Positions 21,221 to 29,389 of a DNA stretch of 38,769 nucleotides are shown here, one piece after another (within the stretch, counting starts at the first letter, position 1; every line of letters begins with the position of its first letter). A model generated the notes under the pieces. The model did no database searches. It had not been told where the DNA came from and worked only from the letters and a program-made list of their open reading frames with translations. The DNA comes from Tannerellaceae bacterium (GTDB lineage Bacteria; Bacteroidota; Bacteroidia; Bacteroidales; Tannerellaceae), in the NCBI GenBank assembly GCA_021204405.1, contig JAJPZJ010000076.1, positions 1 through 38,769 on the forward strand. Reading direction: 5' to 3'. A program made the translations under genes and the position numbers.

Positions 21221-21338
21221 TTCAACTAAAACCTAACCGGTTTCTTTAGTAAAATATTCAAATACATCCGGTATCCTTCCGGCACAACAAACCAATAAAG
21301 CAGCTTGTTTACAATCTATATACTAAATACGAAAACCT

Positions 21339-21925
21339 ATGAATAAAGAAATGCACGCTTTAATGAAAAAAGGGGAACCAATCAATTGGACGACCTGACT
21401 TTGGGATTGGTAAATGCGATGAATTATAGTAATTCCGATTTCATATATCCCGAGTTTACTTCCGTTAAACCTGGTGAAGGAGTAGAAGCAGAATGGTTTT
21501 ATGCAGTTTACAGAGGAGCCAACAATTTCTCCGAACTCAATGCTATTAACCAGTATATCTCACAGGAAGCGATGTTTGATGATATCGGGGAACTCATGTT
21601 GGGAATTGCCCTGGTAGAAATGAAACATATGGATAAATTAGGAGATTTTATTTTAAAACTGGAAGGAAAGGTTACGCAGGAATATAATACTTCGCAGGTA
21701 GAATATGGTAAAACGGCCTCCGAAGCGGTACAGTTAGGTATTAAGTCCGAACAAAGCACTATTACAGAATATAACCATATCTTACAGAAAGTACAGGCAC
21801 TTCCCCAAAACAAAACAACGGAAGTAACCTCACAACTGTTGAACAAATTAATTGCAGACGAACAAAAACATTTATCACTTTTCCAGGAATGGCTGCAAAA
21901 ACATCATACCTCACCACACAGTTAA
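21339..21925 (+). pseudogene. Ferritin-like (rubrerythrin-related) di-iron protein, frameshifted near the start
   Basis: The four-helix di-iron pattern is clear: SELNAINQYI, GIALVEMKHMDKLGDFI (ExxH), SEQSTITEYNHI and LIADEQKHLSLFQEWL (second ExxH-like, DEQKH). The ATG at 21339 opens MNKEMHALMKKGEPIN and then runs off into a stop. The body is in another frame and would have to start at a TTG at 21386. Adding one T to the TT at 21386-21387 joins them as GEPINLDDLTLGLVNAMN, 195 residues. The partner across the spacer is rubredoxin, a common electron donor for such proteins, suggesting a joint peroxide or iron-stress role (inference). Confidence 0.75.
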
Positions 21926-22060
21926 TAATCTGCAAGTCAAAGAAATAATATTTAACGCCCACAACATTCGGCCTTTTCCAAAGTTACATACTAATACCCC
22001 GAGGCTTTCGACAGAAAACCCGGAGACAGGTAACAGGAATATAAATTTTAAACACAAATA

Positions 22061-22474
22061 ATGGAAAAAGCAAGTCTTCCTCAGAATATAGCAAGAATAG
22101 GGTTAGGGGCCTTTCTGACTTTTGCAGGAATCAGCCACCTAACGTTTGCCCGGAAAGATTTCCAGGCTCAGGTACCGGATTGGGTACCCTTAAATAAGGA
22201 TTTGACTGTATTATTATCCGGCGGAGCCGAAATAACATTAGGACTGGCTTTAATGCTAATATCAAAAGAGAAGAAACTGACCGGACCGGTAGCAGCAGCT
22301 TTCTTTGCAGCAGTTTTTCCGGGTAATATATCTCAGTATACCCATCACCGGGATGCGTTTGGATTGGATACAGACAAAAAGCGGTTTACCCGGCTGTTCT
22401 TTCAGCCTGCACTGATCGCATGGGCGTTGTATGGATCTAATGCTTTAACAAAAAAGTTGAAGATCAATAAGTAA
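22061..22474 (+). CDS. DoxX-like small membrane protein
   Basis: This 137-residue protein has four hydrophobic segments (IGLGAFLTFAGISHLTF, LLSGGAEITLGLALMLI, VAAAFFAAVFPGNIS, FFQPALIAWALYGS) and the DoxX-like FAGISHLTF and PGNISQYTHHRDAFG motifs. DoxX-type proteins are poorly characterised membrane proteins linked to redox metabolism. It lies 135 bp after the ferritin-like gene on the same strand and is complete. Confidence 0.75.
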   Translation: MEKASLPQNIARIGLGAFLTFAGISHLTFARKDFQAQVPDWVPLNKDLTVLLSGGAEITLGLALMLISKEKKLTGPVAAAFFAAVFPGNISQYTHHRDAFGLDTDKKRFTRLFFQPALIAWALYGSNALTKKLKINK

Positions 22475-22481
22475 AAATAAA

Positions 22482-22514
22482 AACCGCCGGAAGTAGCTGA
22501 TACTTCCGGCGGTT
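22482..22514. terminator. Bidirectional terminator between the DoxX-like and DUF4890 genes
   Basis: A perfect 14-bp stem (AACCGCCGGAAGTA / TACTTCCGGCGGTT) has a GCTGA loop. An A-rich flank on the left suits minus-strand termination; the right side has no long T run. Confidence 0.75.
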
Positions 22515-22585
22515 CGGGTAAAATTATCAATCTTATGTTTACTTAGTTTACCTAAAGCTAAAGTTAAGGGTTGGTGTTATGCCTG

Positions 22586-23185
22586 TTATTTGTTTTTACC
22601 GGAGGTAGCCTTTTTCTCACGGTTTTCTTTCTTGTTTTCACCGCATTGTTTCATTTTTTCTGTACGGTCAGCCTCTTTCTTAGCAAATGCCTGGTATTGG
22701 TCGGCATTCATGATTTTCTGCAATTGTGCTTTATAATCTTCACGAACCTGTTTCATTTCCTGCATCCGTTTTTCACGTTCTTCGGCTGAAAGTTTAGGGG
22801 CGTCTGCACGATTTTTGCGTCCGTCACGGTTGGCATTGGCCTGGTCTTTATTTTTTCTTTCTTTATTTTCTTTGGTTACGCCGTCTTTATTAGCTTTATC
22901 GCCTTTATCAGCTTTTGCCATGTCGCCGTGCCGTCCTTTTTTACCCGGGTGTTTATGACCCGGACGGTCACCCATCTTTTCAGCAAATGTCTGGTTAAGG
23001 TCTAATAACTGTTTTTTCTGGCTATCATTCAGACCGTACTCTTTTGCCATATGTTCGGTCATTTTCTCAGCGCGTGCTTTTGGGTCGATAGTTCTCTTTT
23101 CCTGTTTTACTTCGTCTGCCATAGCTACTCCACCTAAAGTAAAGAGGGCAACTAACATCAAACTTATTTTCTTTATACTTTTCAT
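22586..23185 (-). CDS. DUF4890-like periplasmic charged protein (Spy/CpxP-like character)
   Basis: This protein of about 199 residues is secreted (KSIKKISLMLVALFTLGGVAMA). The mature part is extremely Lys/Asp/Asn-rich (KADKGDKANKDGVTKENKER) with two similar helical segments (MTEHMAKEYGLNDSQKKQLL, LSAEEREKRMQEMKQVREDY). That paired-helix layout is like DUF4890 proteins of Bacteroides, which resemble Spy/CpxP chaperones. The function is not established. An in-frame ATG two codons upstream (23191) is the alternative start. No lesion is visible. Confidence 0.75.
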   Translation of the reverse strand: MKSIKKISLMLVALFTLGGVAMADEVKQEKRTIDPKARAEKMTEHMAKEYGLNDSQKKQLLDLNQTFAEKMGDRPGHKHPGKKGRHGDMAKADKGDKANKDGVTKENKERKNKDQANANRDGRKNRADAPKLSAEEREKRMQEMKQVREDYKAQLQKIMNADQYQAFAKKEADRTEKMKQCGENKKENREKKATSGKNK

Positions 23186-23391
23186 AATCATTGTCTTTTG
23201 AATTTTAATCAGTGAAACTATTTTTAGTGTTGCAACTGATTCTAAGACGGGACAGCATACAATAGGTTTAAGGCAGGTTTAAACTTTAACTTTCTACAGA
23301 CTTTGTTTGGGTATTTTTAAAAGCATACCGATGCATGTTATGGGATATAAACAGATATTTACAATTTATTCATCTTACAAATTACCTATCA

Positions 23392-24363
23392 TTATTCCTT
23401 ATCCACTTTTATCTTTTTGGCCGATTCACGAGGATGACTATCCTGTATCTCTATTGTTTTGGTAGTTACCGCATATGCATCCGGAAATATTTTCCCTCCA
23501 ATCTCGTTTGCCCATGATTCCGTAAATTCAGCTCCGATATAGATAATAATAGCAGAATAATAGATCCATGTAATCAGGATAGCCATAAAGGCAGCAGCCC
23601 CATATACAGTACCCATATTAGCAATACCAATATAGAAGGATATACCCCATTGTCCTATCAGGAATAGCAGGGCGGTCACGAAAGCTCCTATTAATACATC
23701 CCGGCTCTTTATTTTTGCATCGGGCAACATTTTAAATATCAATACAAAAATTACCACTGTCACCCCAAAGTTAAGTACCATTCCGATAACCTTGACTATC
23801 GATTCGGCTATGTCAGGATAACCTGCCATAAAGCGGTTACCCATATGTTCGATGATACTGCTGATACTAAAAGTAATTAAAAGAATAAAAGCAAAAATCA
23901 GGATAATAGAAAAAGAGAGTAGGCGGGTACGGATATATTTCAACCAACTCTTTTTAGGAACCGCTTTAATTCCCCAAATGGTATTGAGGGAGCTTTGTAT
24001 CTCTGCAAAAATAGCGGTGGCACCAAATATGGTCACTCCCAATGTAACCAGGGTAGCCAAGGTAGAAGCGTCTGTATCCTTGGCATTGTCAAGGATTTCC
24101 CGGAGGCGGTCTACTACATCTGTTCCGAGGATAGGCTGCAACTGTACATATAGCTGGTTAGCTATATCCGCATGAAAAAATGTCCCAATCGAGATCAGGA
24201 GAGAAACAAAAGGAATAATCGAAAAGAGGGTTGCATAGGCAAGAGAAGCACTTAAACGTGTTACATTATCATCGTTAAACCCTGCAACCGTATCTTTTAC
24301 GATTTTAACGAATATAGGAAAAGTCAATCTCTTTTTTGTATCTGCCTGTTTCTTCCCCATCAT
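23392..24363 (-). CDS. YihY/BrkB-family integral membrane protein
   Basis: This protein of about 323 residues has six transmembrane segments and the family signatures LSASLAYATLFSIIPFVSLL, the LNTIWGIKAVPKKSW loop, and the C-terminal YGAAAFMAILITWIYYSAII with YIGAEF. Once called ribonuclease BN, the family is now regarded as membrane proteins of uncertain function. The ATG at 24363 (MMGKKQADTKKR) is preferred to a TTG six codons upstream. The Lys-rich tail (ESAKKIKVDKE) lies in the cytoplasm. It is complete. Confidence 0.88.
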   Translation of the reverse strand: MMGKKQADTKKRLTFPIFVKIVKDTVAGFNDDNVTRLSASLAYATLFSIIPFVSLLISIGTFFHADIANQLYVQLQPILGTDVVDRLREILDNAKDTDASTLATLVTLGVTIFGATAIFAEIQSSLNTIWGIKAVPKKSWLKYIRTRLLSFSIILIFAFILLITFSISSIIEHMGNRFMAGYPDIAESIVKVIGMVLNFGVTVVIFVLIFKMLPDAKIKSRDVLIGAFVTALLFLIGQWGISFYIGIANMGTVYGAAAFMAILITWIYYSAIIIYIGAEFTESWANEIGGKIFPDAYAVTTKTIEIQDSHPRESAKKIKVDKE

Positions 24364-24420
24364 GCCTGTGTATGGTAACAAAACAACATTTGTTTTTCAT
24401 TTGTTTAATCCCATCACATA

Positions 24421-24600
24421 CGTAGAGGCTGTCCAAAAAATCACGAAACATAATTTTCAACACGGAGCCACAGAGACACAGAGTTTCTCGCCGAAGAGGA
24501 GCTCCTGATATCAGGTCAGGCGGGAACTGAAATTGCCTAAGACTGACCTACGATTCCCCTTCAACAAAAAAATTACAAATCTCCCTGCTATTCTCTGAAG
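24421..24600. other. Intergenic stretch with repeat-like remnants
   Basis: No gene is visible. AGAGGCTGTCCAAAAA near 24424 resembles an insertion-sequence end, and CACGGAGCCACAGAGACAC near 24463 resembles a phrase dispersed in many bacterial genomes. Two overlapping palindromes, AGGAGCTCCT and CCTGATATCAGG, lie at about 24495-24513. These are text similarities only. Confidence 0.3.
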
Positions 24601-24607
24601 ATTATCT

Positions 24608-24615
24608 TATTTTTG
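24608..24615 (+). promoter_or_regulatory. -7 box of the SGNH hydrolase gene
   Basis: TATTTTTG matches TAnnTTTG, 21 nt before the ATG at 24637. Confidence 0.45.
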
Positions 24616-24636
24616 TATATCAAACACAGTCACATT

Positions 24637-25338
24637 ATGAAAAACAAACCGTTTATTTTACTGGTAATTTGCCTTTTATTTCTTACTGCCACCAGCTTCG
24701 CTCAACACACGCAGCAAAGGGTTTCCATCCTGGGCGATTCGTATTCAACTTTCAATGGATACCTTACCCCCGATACCAACTACTGCTGGTATGGCATAGC
24801 CGAACATATCAAAATAAATGACGTACACCAGGTAAAACAAACCTGGTGGTACCAGCTAATCAACCAACAGGGATACCAGTTAGAACGCAATAACTCCTTT
24901 TCGGGGGCTACCATTTGCAACACTGGTTATAACGGCGACGATTTTTCCGACCGCTCTTTTGTTACCCGTCTGGAGAATCTGGGAAATCCGGATATTATTT
25001 TCATTTTTGGCGGTACAAATGATACCTGGGCCGGCTCACCGCTGGGTGAATATCAGTATGAAGACTGGAACAAAGCAGATCTCTATCATTTCCGGCCGGC
25101 CTTCTGTTACCTGTTAAGTAAGCTTTCAGAGCAATATCCCGGTGTAAAAATATATAATATAACCAATACGGAACTGTCTGCAGAAATAACAGATTCGATG
25201 GAAGCAATCTGCCGGTATTACGGAATTACCAATATCAATTTACAATATATTGATAAACAGGCAGGGCATCCATCAGTTAACGGGATGAAAGCCATCTGTA
25301 AACAGGTAACAGAAGAACTAACTGTAAATCAGCATTAA
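24637..25338 (+). CDS. Secreted SGNH/GDSL-family hydrolase
   Basis: This 233-residue esterase-like enzyme has a signal peptide (PFILLVICLLFLTATSFAQ). Catalytic blocks: GDS at 33-35 (nucleophile S35 in VSILGDSYSTF), the block II glycine in SFSGATICNTGY, block III FGGTNDTWAG, and the C-terminal AGHPSVNGM with the histidine near 211. It probably removes acyl groups from a carbohydrate or lipid in the periplasm or outside; the substrate is unknown. The ATG at 24637 is preferred over an upstream TTG because it starts the signal peptide. It is complete and apparently monocistronic. Confidence 0.85.
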   Translation: MKNKPFILLVICLLFLTATSFAQHTQQRVSILGDSYSTFNGYLTPDTNYCWYGIAEHIKINDVHQVKQTWWYQLINQQGYQLERNNSFSGATICNTGYNGDDFSDRSFVTRLENLGNPDIIFIFGGTNDTWAGSPLGEYQYEDWNKADLYHFRPAFCYLLSKLSEQYPGVKIYNITNTELSAEITDSMEAICRYYGITNINLQYIDKQAGHPSVNGMKAICKQVTEELTVNQH

Positions 25339-25563
25339 AACCTCCATTCTTTTCACACTCATAGAATTATACAGAAGTTTTACAGATAAAAACCAGCAAT
25401 TACTGTTAAATTAACCCAATAATAACACCCTATTTGTTACATGATCCTAAAGAAAAACTTGTTAATCCCTTAATTTACATTAAAGTAAAACTTTAAACAA
25501 ACAATTCCTCAAGCGCACTGTTTCAGAATTGAATACATAAGTGTAGTGTTAATATTTTATCAT

Positions 25564-26418
25564 ATGAAATATTCCATTTGGTTATTGTTCGCATTCGCAT
25601 GTAGTAATATCATGTTTACAGGATGTGTGACAAAAGGTAAGTTCAACAACTTACAATCACAATATACAGATTTAAGAAGGGATTATCAGGATAGCCAACT
25701 TCAACTGACAGAGAACCGTACCCTGGTAAAGGGACTGGAAGACCGGATAGTTGAAGCCCAGCGTAATAACGACGACCTGCGTAATGCATTAAACCAATGT
25801 CTGGCACAATCATCTCAGGGGAATGTCAATATCGGTAAACTGGTAGACGAGATCAATGCCTCCAACCGTTTCATCCAGCACCTGGTTGAAGCCAAGAACA
25901 GGTCGGATTCTTTGAATATGGTCATGGTTACCAACCTTACCCGCTCGCTTACCCCAACTGAAAGCCAGGATCTGGATATCCAGGTACTGAAAGGTGTGGT
26001 ATATATTTCACTGGATGATAAAATGTTATACCGTTCCGGTAGTTATGAAATATCCGATAAAGCTGGTGAAATACTGAGCAAAATATCAAAAATCATCTTA
26101 GATTACAGGGATTATGATGTATTAGTGGGAGGTAATACCGACACCGACCCAATCTCATGCACAAATATCCGTAATAACTGGGATTTGAGTGTGCTGCGCG
26201 GTTCATCTGTAGTACAGGCGCTGCAAAATACATACGGAGTAGATCCTAAACGTCTCACAGCTGCCGGACGTGGAGAATATAACCCAATCGCTACCAATAC
26301 TACCGCAGCAGGAAAAGAACGTAACCGTAGGACACAGATTATCCTTACTCCGAAACTAGACCAGTTTATGGAGCTGATCGACCAGGCACCCCCTACATCT
26401 TCCTCCGGGATATATTAA
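25564..26418 (+). CDS. OmpA-family peptidoglycan-associated lipoprotein
   Basis: This 284-residue lipoprotein has a signal ending in MFTGC, a coiled-coil region (about 25-100; LQSQYTDLRRDYQDSQLQLT) and a C-terminal OmpA domain (about 150-270). The peptidoglycan-binding pattern is visible in VGGNTDTDP, NNWDLSVLRGSSVVQAL, RLTAAGRGEYNPIATN and GKERNRRTQIIL. It should tether the outer membrane to the cell wall. The start at 25564 (MKYSIWLL) is chosen over an upstream TTG. It has its own long upstream spacer (25339-25563) with no other feature and a terminator just after. Confidence 0.9.
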   Translation: MKYSIWLLFAFACSNIMFTGCVTKGKFNNLQSQYTDLRRDYQDSQLQLTENRTLVKGLEDRIVEAQRNNDDLRNALNQCLAQSSQGNVNIGKLVDEINASNRFIQHLVEAKNRSDSLNMVMVTNLTRSLTPTESQDLDIQVLKGVVYISLDDKMLYRSGSYEISDKAGEILSKISKIILDYRDYDVLVGGNTDTDPISCTNIRNNWDLSVLRGSSVVQALQNTYGVDPKRLTAAGRGEYNPIATNTTAAGKERNRRTQIILTPKLDQFMELIDQAPPTSSSGIY

Positions 26419-26432
26419 ACATACCGTTGTGT

Positions 26433-26455
26433 AGAGACGCCCATTAGGCGTCTCT
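26433..26455 (+). terminator. Terminator after the OmpA-family gene
   Basis: A 9-bp perfect stem (AGAGACGCC / GGCGTCTCT) with a CATTA loop is followed by CTTTGTTTTA. Related text (GGCGTCTCTAC) recurs near 34438 in a repeat, so this may be a dispersed repeat used as a terminator. Confidence 0.65.
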
Positions 26456-26573
26456 CTTTGTTTTAGGTGGGCATCTCTACATTGCGAGTATTATTCCACA
26501 CAAAATATTTTTTTCATGCCAAAACACAAAGTTTTAAAATCATTTTCATAAACAGCAATAAGATTAAAACCCA

Positions 26574-26581
26574 TAGTTTTG
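26574..26581 (+). promoter_or_regulatory. -7 box of the rhamnose operon
   Basis: TAGTTTTG matches TAnnTTTG, 31 nt upstream of the rhaB initiation position at 26613. No regulator gene lies beside it. Confidence 0.45.
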
Positions 26582-27082
26582 CTACCCTAAGGACAAATAA
26601 TTAAAATCTATCATAAAGAAACACAAGTTTTTAGCGTTCGACATTGGAGCTACCAGCGGAAGGGCTGTGTTAGGAACGCTGGAGGGTGTCAATTTTGAAA
26701 TGTGCGAGATACACCGCTTCCCTAATTCCATCCTTGAATTACATGGTAAATACTACTGGAATATATTCAGTTTATATGAAGCATTAAAAGAAAGCCTCTC
26801 TATTTGTGTACGGAAAGGGATCCGTATCGATTCGATCGGTATCGATACCTGGGGCGTAGATTTTGGTTATATTGCCCCCGACGGATCATTGCTGGGATTA
26901 CCCCGCGCCTACCGCGACCCTTATACAGAAGGAGCCCCGGAAGAGTTCTTTACCCAGGTTCCGCGGGAAGAAGTTTACAGAAAAACCGGTATCCAGATCA
27001 TGAACTTCAACAGTCTTTTTCAGTTATACCGTGCCCGCCAGGAAGATTTTGCTCCCCTGAATGGTGCGGAAGAGATTCTTTT

Positions 27083-27138
27083 TATTCACAGACCTACTCT
27101 CCTACCTGCTCACAGGTAGGAGAGTAGGTCTGTGAATA
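27083..27138. repeat. Perfect 26-bp palindrome inside rhaB
   Basis: Arms 27083-27108 and 27113-27138 are exactly complementary around CTCA. The inner 18 bp encode the expected DLLSYLLTGRRV-type residues on one strand. The outer parts carry the extra bases (CACA at 27087, GGTC at 27127) that break the frame. Confidence 0.85.
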
Positions 27139-27517
27139 TACAAATGCCTCCACCCCCCAGCTACTCAACCCGGTAACCCGGCAGTTTGAAACTTCCCTGC
27201 TGAAAGCTGCCGGTATCTCTTCTTCACTGGTACGGCCGCCCGTGATGCCGGGCACAATGATCGGAACATTGAGTGATGGATTAGCCAAAGAAACCGGTAT
27301 AGGGAAAGTACCTGTCATCGCAGTTGCTGGGCATGATACGGCTTCGGCTGTAGCTGCCGTTCCGGCACAGGACATCCATTTTGCCTATCTGAGCAGTGGT
27401 ACCTGGAGCCTGATGGGTATAGAAGTAGAACAACCGATTATTACCCCTGCTTCTTTCGAACATAATTTTACCAATGAAGGTGGGATAGAGGGTACCACCC
27501 GGTTCCTTAAAAACATA

Positions 27518-27567
27518 ACAGGTATGTGGCTGCTGGAACAATACAGGTATGTGGCTGCTGGAACAAT
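27518..27567. repeat. Exact 25-bp tandem duplication inside rhaB
   Basis: 27518-27542 and 27543-27567 are identical (each begins ACAGGTATGTGGCTG and ends GGAACAAT). It shifts the frame by +1 after NITGMWLLEQ. Confidence 0.95.
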
Positions 27568-28112
27568 GCCACAAAGAGTGGGAAAAAGAGGGATATCTGT
27601 ACGATTACAACCAACTGGTTAAAATGGCACAGGAAGCAGAAAGCTTTCCTTCACAAGTCAATCCCGACCATCCCCGTTTCGCCAATCCTCCCAGTATGAC
27701 ACAAGCAATTTCTGCCTATTGTAATGAACAGGGACTTTGTGGTCCGGCTACACACCCGGAATATATCCGCTGTATATTTACCAGCCTGGCCAACCGATAT
27801 AAAGAGGTATTGCATACCCTGAAAGAAATGGCACCTTTCCCCATTGAAAGACTACATGTGATCGGGGGAGGCTCTAAAAACAGGCTATTGAACCAGCTTA
27901 CAGCAAACGCAATTGATATGCCGGTTGTAGCCGGTTCGTCGGAAGCTACCGCTATAGGAAACTGTATGATGCAGGCCAAAGCCGCCGGCATTGTAAAAGA
28001 CCGCTGGGAAATGAGGCAGCTTATTGCCGGGTCATTCAAACCGAAAGTATTCCTGCCGGAAAAGAAAAATTAATCATTTATTAAAATATATACTTACCTA
28101 ATATGTAATATC

Positions 28113-29372
28113 ATGAATAAAGAAACCAGTATCCAAACTACTTTTGAATCAGCAAAAGAAAGATATGCCGCCCTGGGAGTTGACGTTGTGCAGGCATTGG
28201 AAAACATGCAAAAAATATCCTTATCCCTCCATTGCTGGCAGGCCGACGATGTAAGTGGGTTTGAAAACCAGGCCGGTGCTTTAACAGGCGGCATACAGGT
28301 TACAGGTAATTATCCGGGACGGGCACGCACGATCGACGAAGTGCGAAACGATGTAAAAGAGGCCCTTACATACATACCGGGGAACCACCGCCTCAACCTG
28401 CATGAGATCTACGGCGACTTTGGCGGAAAAGTAGTAGACCGTGATGAAGTGGAACCCGTCCATTTCCAAAGCTGGATGGAGTGGGCGCAGGAGAATAACC
28501 TGAAACTTGATTTTAACAGTACCTCTTTCTCTCATCCCAAAAGTGGCGACCTTACCCTGGCAAACCCCGACAATGCCATTCGCAATTTCTGGATCGAACA
28601 TACCAAACGCTGCCGGGCCATCAGTGAAGAGATGGGTAAATTCCAGCACGATCCCTGTATGATGAATCTCTGGGTACACGACGGTAGTAAAGAAGTACCT
28701 GCCAACCGACTGAAATACCGTGCCTTGCTGGAACAATCGCTCGACGAAATATTCAGCACGCCCTATAGCAATATGAAAGACTGTATCGAAGCCAAACTCT
28801 TTGGGATCGGACTGGAAAGCTATACAGTGGGTTCGTATGACTTTTACCTCGGCTACGGAGCTAAAAAGAATAAAATCGTTACACTGGATACCGGACATTT
28901 CCATCTGACCGAAAGCGTAGCCGATAAAGTATCTTCCCTACTCCTGTTCACACCCGAAATCATGCTGCATGTAAGCCGCCCGGTGCGTTGGGACAGCGAC
29001 CATGTAGTTATACTGAATGACGACCTGACCGACCTGGCCCGGGAAATTATCCGTTGCCGGGCATTAGACCGTGTACATATCGGACTGGATTATTTCGATG
29101 CCACCATCAACCGGATCGGTGCCTACGTAATCGGTTGCCGGGCTACCCAGAAAGCCTTTATGCAGGCACTTCTCGAGCCATCCGCTTTATTACAGCAATA
29201 CGAAGCAGAAGGCCGGTTGTTCGAACGCCTGGGTTTGCAGGAAGAGGCCAAAAGCCTACCCTGGAATGCCGTATGGGATATGTATTGCCTGCAAAACAAT
29301 GTACCGGTAGGTGAAAACTACATCCCTTCCATACAGCAATACGAAAAAGAGGTAACAAGTAAACGCCTGTAA
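28113..29372 (+). CDS. rhaA: L-rhamnose isomerase
   Basis: This 419-residue cytoplasmic enzyme converts L-rhamnose to L-rhamnulose. Family sequence is clear throughout: SLHCWQADDVSGFENQ near the N-terminus, LHEIYGDFGGK, HPKSGDLTLANPD, metal-site region LDTGHFHLTESVADK, HVSRPVRWDSDHVV, and LDYFDATINRIGAYVIG. The length is normal. It follows rhaB by 39 bp and precedes rhaT by 17 bp, so one transcript is likely. It is intact although its neighbours on both sides are broken. Confidence 0.95.
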   Translation: MNKETSIQTTFESAKERYAALGVDVVQALENMQKISLSLHCWQADDVSGFENQAGALTGGIQVTGNYPGRARTIDEVRNDVKEALTYIPGNHRLNLHEIYGDFGGKVVDRDEVEPVHFQSWMEWAQENNLKLDFNSTSFSHPKSGDLTLANPDNAIRNFWIEHTKRCRAISEEMGKFQHDPCMMNLWVHDGSKEVPANRLKYRALLEQSLDEIFSTPYSNMKDCIEAKLFGIGLESYTVGSYDFYLGYGAKKNKIVTLDTGHFHLTESVADKVSSLLLFTPEIMLHVSRPVRWDSDHVVILNDDLTDLAREIIRCRALDRVHIGLDYFDATINRIGAYVIGCRATQKAFMQALLEPSALLQQYEAEGRLFERLGLQEEAKSLPWNAVWDMYCLQNNVPVGENYIPSIQQYEKEVTSKRL

Positions 29373-29389
29373 CCTGAATACGTTAGCTT

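Larger units (their letters stand above)
26613..28073 (+). pseudogene. rhaB: L-rhamnulokinase, inactivated by several lesions
   Basis: This FGGY kinase phosphorylates L-rhamnulose. The N-terminal KKHKFLAFDIGATSGRAVLG (ATP-binding), the middle PVIAVAGHDTASAVAAVPAQ and LSSGTWSLMGIE, and the C-terminal HVIGGGSKNRLLNQLTANA are all present but in three frames. The lesions are ATA (26613-26615) where the family starts with ATG; a perfect palindrome at 27083-27138 with stops in the frames it separates, net +5 relative to the inferred original; and a 25-bp tandem duplication at 27518-27567. Removing 30 bp leaves 477 codons, the family length. The gene is first in the operon, 39 bp before rhaA. No active kinase can be made. 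Confidence 0.92.

Noticed and set aside
22571..22789. Hydrophobic plus-strand frame antisense to the DUF4890 gene
   Set aside because: It is the complement of Lys/Glu-rich codons, which always reads as Phe/Leu/Ser-rich; no independent evidence.
24421..24600. Insertion-sequence remnant
   Set aside because: Only a short end-like phrase and a widely dispersed repeat phrase are seen; no transposase fragment or paired inverted ends.
27083..27138. Attenuator or regulatory hairpin in the rhamnose operon
   Set aside because: It lies inside the kinase coding region, its inner part encodes expected residues, and its outer bases break the frame.
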